From: Bacteroidales bacterium
Lineage (GTDB): Bacteria > Bacteroidota > Bacteroidia > Bacteroidales > SM23-62
Reading direction: 5' to 3'
Length of the DNA: 15,338 nt
NCBI GenBank assembly: GCA_016783865.1
Contig: JADHVS010000103.1
Coordinates: 1 to 15,338, forward strand
Below are positions 14,483 to 15,338 of this stretch, piece by piece. The translations under genes and the position numbers were made by a program. Below the pieces are notes generated by a model, which saw nothing but the letters and a program-made list of their open reading frames with translations, did not search any database and was not told the origin of the DNA. Positions within the stretch are counted from its first letter, which is position 1. Each line of letters begins with the position of its first letter.

Positions 14483-15338
14483 ATGAAGTTGCGATTACTG
14501 ATCCTGACCATGTTACTGTACCTGCCTTCCCTGCTGATTGCCCAGGAAACCGCCATTATTTATGGTATTGTTAAAGGTTACGACGAAACACCCATATTCC
14601 TTGCCAATGTTTCTATTCCGGGAACCAGATACGGGATTGTCACTAAAGCAGATGGATCGTATGAATTGACAGTCCCTGCCGGCGAAGAGATCAGGATTGT
14701 TTTTTCGTGTGTGGGTTATGAACAGTCGGAGTTTGCCGTAATACCGGAAGCAGGCTCCCGCAATGAAATTAATCAGGTATTACAGGTATCAGTGACCAGC
14801 CTGGATGAAGTTTCGGTCAGTGAAGAAATCGACAGAAGCACGACGATCACAAGGATCAACATCAAAACATTGAACCACATGCCTACTACTTCGAGTGGTG
14901 TTGAGGCTATGATTAAAACCCTGCCGGGAGTATCCTCAACCAACGAACTGAGTTCGCAATATTCAGTAAGGGGGGGTAATTTTGATGAGAACCTGGTATA
15001 TGTAAATGATATTGAGATATATCGTCCGTTTCTCATCCGGTCCGGCCAGCAGGAAGGGATGAGTTTCATAAATTCCGACATGGTTTCAGCCATCCGATTC
15101 TCTGCCGGTGGTTTTGAAGCTTCATACGGTGATAAGATGTCATCTGTGCTGGATATAACCTACCGCCGACCCACCGAATTTGGTGGATCAGCCAATATTA
15201 GCCTGTTGGGAGGAGGTTTACATCTCGAAGGGGCTTCCAAGAACCAGCGGTTTACCCACACAAGCGGGGTACGTTATAAAACATCACAAGACCTGCTGCA
15301 AAGCCTGGAAACAAAAGGTGAATACATTCCAAATTTCT
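14483..15338 (+). CDS. TonB-dependent receptor, N-terminal 285 residues (barrel beyond window)
   Basis: Outer-membrane TonB-dependent transporter cut by the window end. The ATG at 14483 opens 285 codons with no stop. MKLRLLILTMLLYLPSLLIAQ is a signal peptide with cleavage after IAQ. Residues 25-103 form a carboxypeptidase-regulatory-like domain (IIYGIVKGYDETPIFLANVS, GTRYGIVTKADGSYELTVPAG, FSCVGYEQ). The plug domain follows from about 113 to 227, with GVEAMIKTLPGVSSTNELSS, then YSVRGGNFDENLVYVNDIEIY (160-180), then FINSDMVSAIRFSAGGFEASYGDKMSSVLDI (195-225). The first barrel strands start around 233. There is no SusD partner within view and the domain layout is that of a general TonB receptor of the Bacteroidota type rather than a SusC, because the plug VRG is followed by NFDENLVYVND. 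The substrate is unknown. Confidence 0.94.
   Translation, partial: MKLRLLILTMLLYLPSLLIAQETAIIYGIVKGYDETPIFLANVSIPGTRYGIVTKADGSYELTVPAGEEIRIVFSCVGYEQSEFAVIPEAGSRNEINQVLQVSVTSLDEVSVSEEIDRSTTITRINIKTLNHMPTTSSGVEAMIKTLPGVSSTNELSSQYSVRGGNFDENLVYVNDIEIYRPFLIRSGQQEGMSFINSDMVSAIRFSAGGFEASYGDKMSSVLDITYRRPTEFGGSANISLLGGGLHLEGASKNQRFTHTSGVRYKTSQDLLQSLETKGEYIPNF

Overview
The window looks like a chromosomal piece of a Bacteroidota genome, most likely a Bacteroidales/Marinilabiliales-type anaerobe or facultative anaerobe from the environment. The support is a TonB receptor with a carboxypeptidase-regulatory N-terminal domain, an OprO/P-type porin, a CRKSD-type lipoprotein, a DUF4301 protein, Bacteroidota-style YafV and YjbQ enzymes, A-rich start regions without clear Shine-Dalgarno sites, and a moderately AT-rich composition. 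No rRNA, tRNA, CRISPR array, transposase or phage gene was seen. Both ends of the window cut through genes.

Layout. 1-595 (minus): C-terminally cut YafV/Nit2-type omega-amidase. 675-1835 (minus): unrecognised membrane-anchored protein, followed by a strong terminator. 2116-3456 (plus): secreted TPR protein. 3718-9114: an apparent phosphate-acquisition block. It holds a Pit-type phosphate transporter with a PhoU-like C-terminal domain, a convergent broken PhoB/OmpR response regulator, a 329-base intergenic region with a 14-codon hydrophobic ORF and two hairpins, an OprO/P-type porin, and a beta-helix-like surface lipoprotein 19 bases downstream of the porin. 9144-12977 (minus): an apparent operon iorA-iorB-DUF4301, which would oxidise aryl-pyruvates to aryl-acetyl-CoA with ferredoxin; DUF4301 looks like a sugar-nucleotidyltransferase relative. 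13080-13490 (minus): YjbQ. 13703-14335 (plus): small secreted protein with a carboxypeptidase-regulatory domain. 14483 to the end (plus): N-terminal part of a TonB-dependent receptor.

How the genes fit together. Porin, surface lipoprotein and inner-membrane Pit together would move phosphate from surface to cytoplasm. The regulator next to them has lost about 110 residues, including most of its receiver domain. The ior pair points to amino-acid fermentation or phenylacetate-type chemistry under low oxygen. The two carboxypeptidase-regulatory-domain proteins at the right end are both envelope proteins.

Less ordinary structure lies between the genes. A pair of 49-base REP-like repeats at 13530-13666 differs mostly at positions that keep the hairpin paired. 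Short tandem arrays with a period of about 7 bases sit at the 3' ends of iorA and iorB and supply their stop codons. The two-hairpin mini-unit next to the broken regulator could be a leader or a small stand-alone transcript. I did not find a clear new multi-gene defence or metabolic system; the repeats and the tiny unit are the best candidates for something undescribed.
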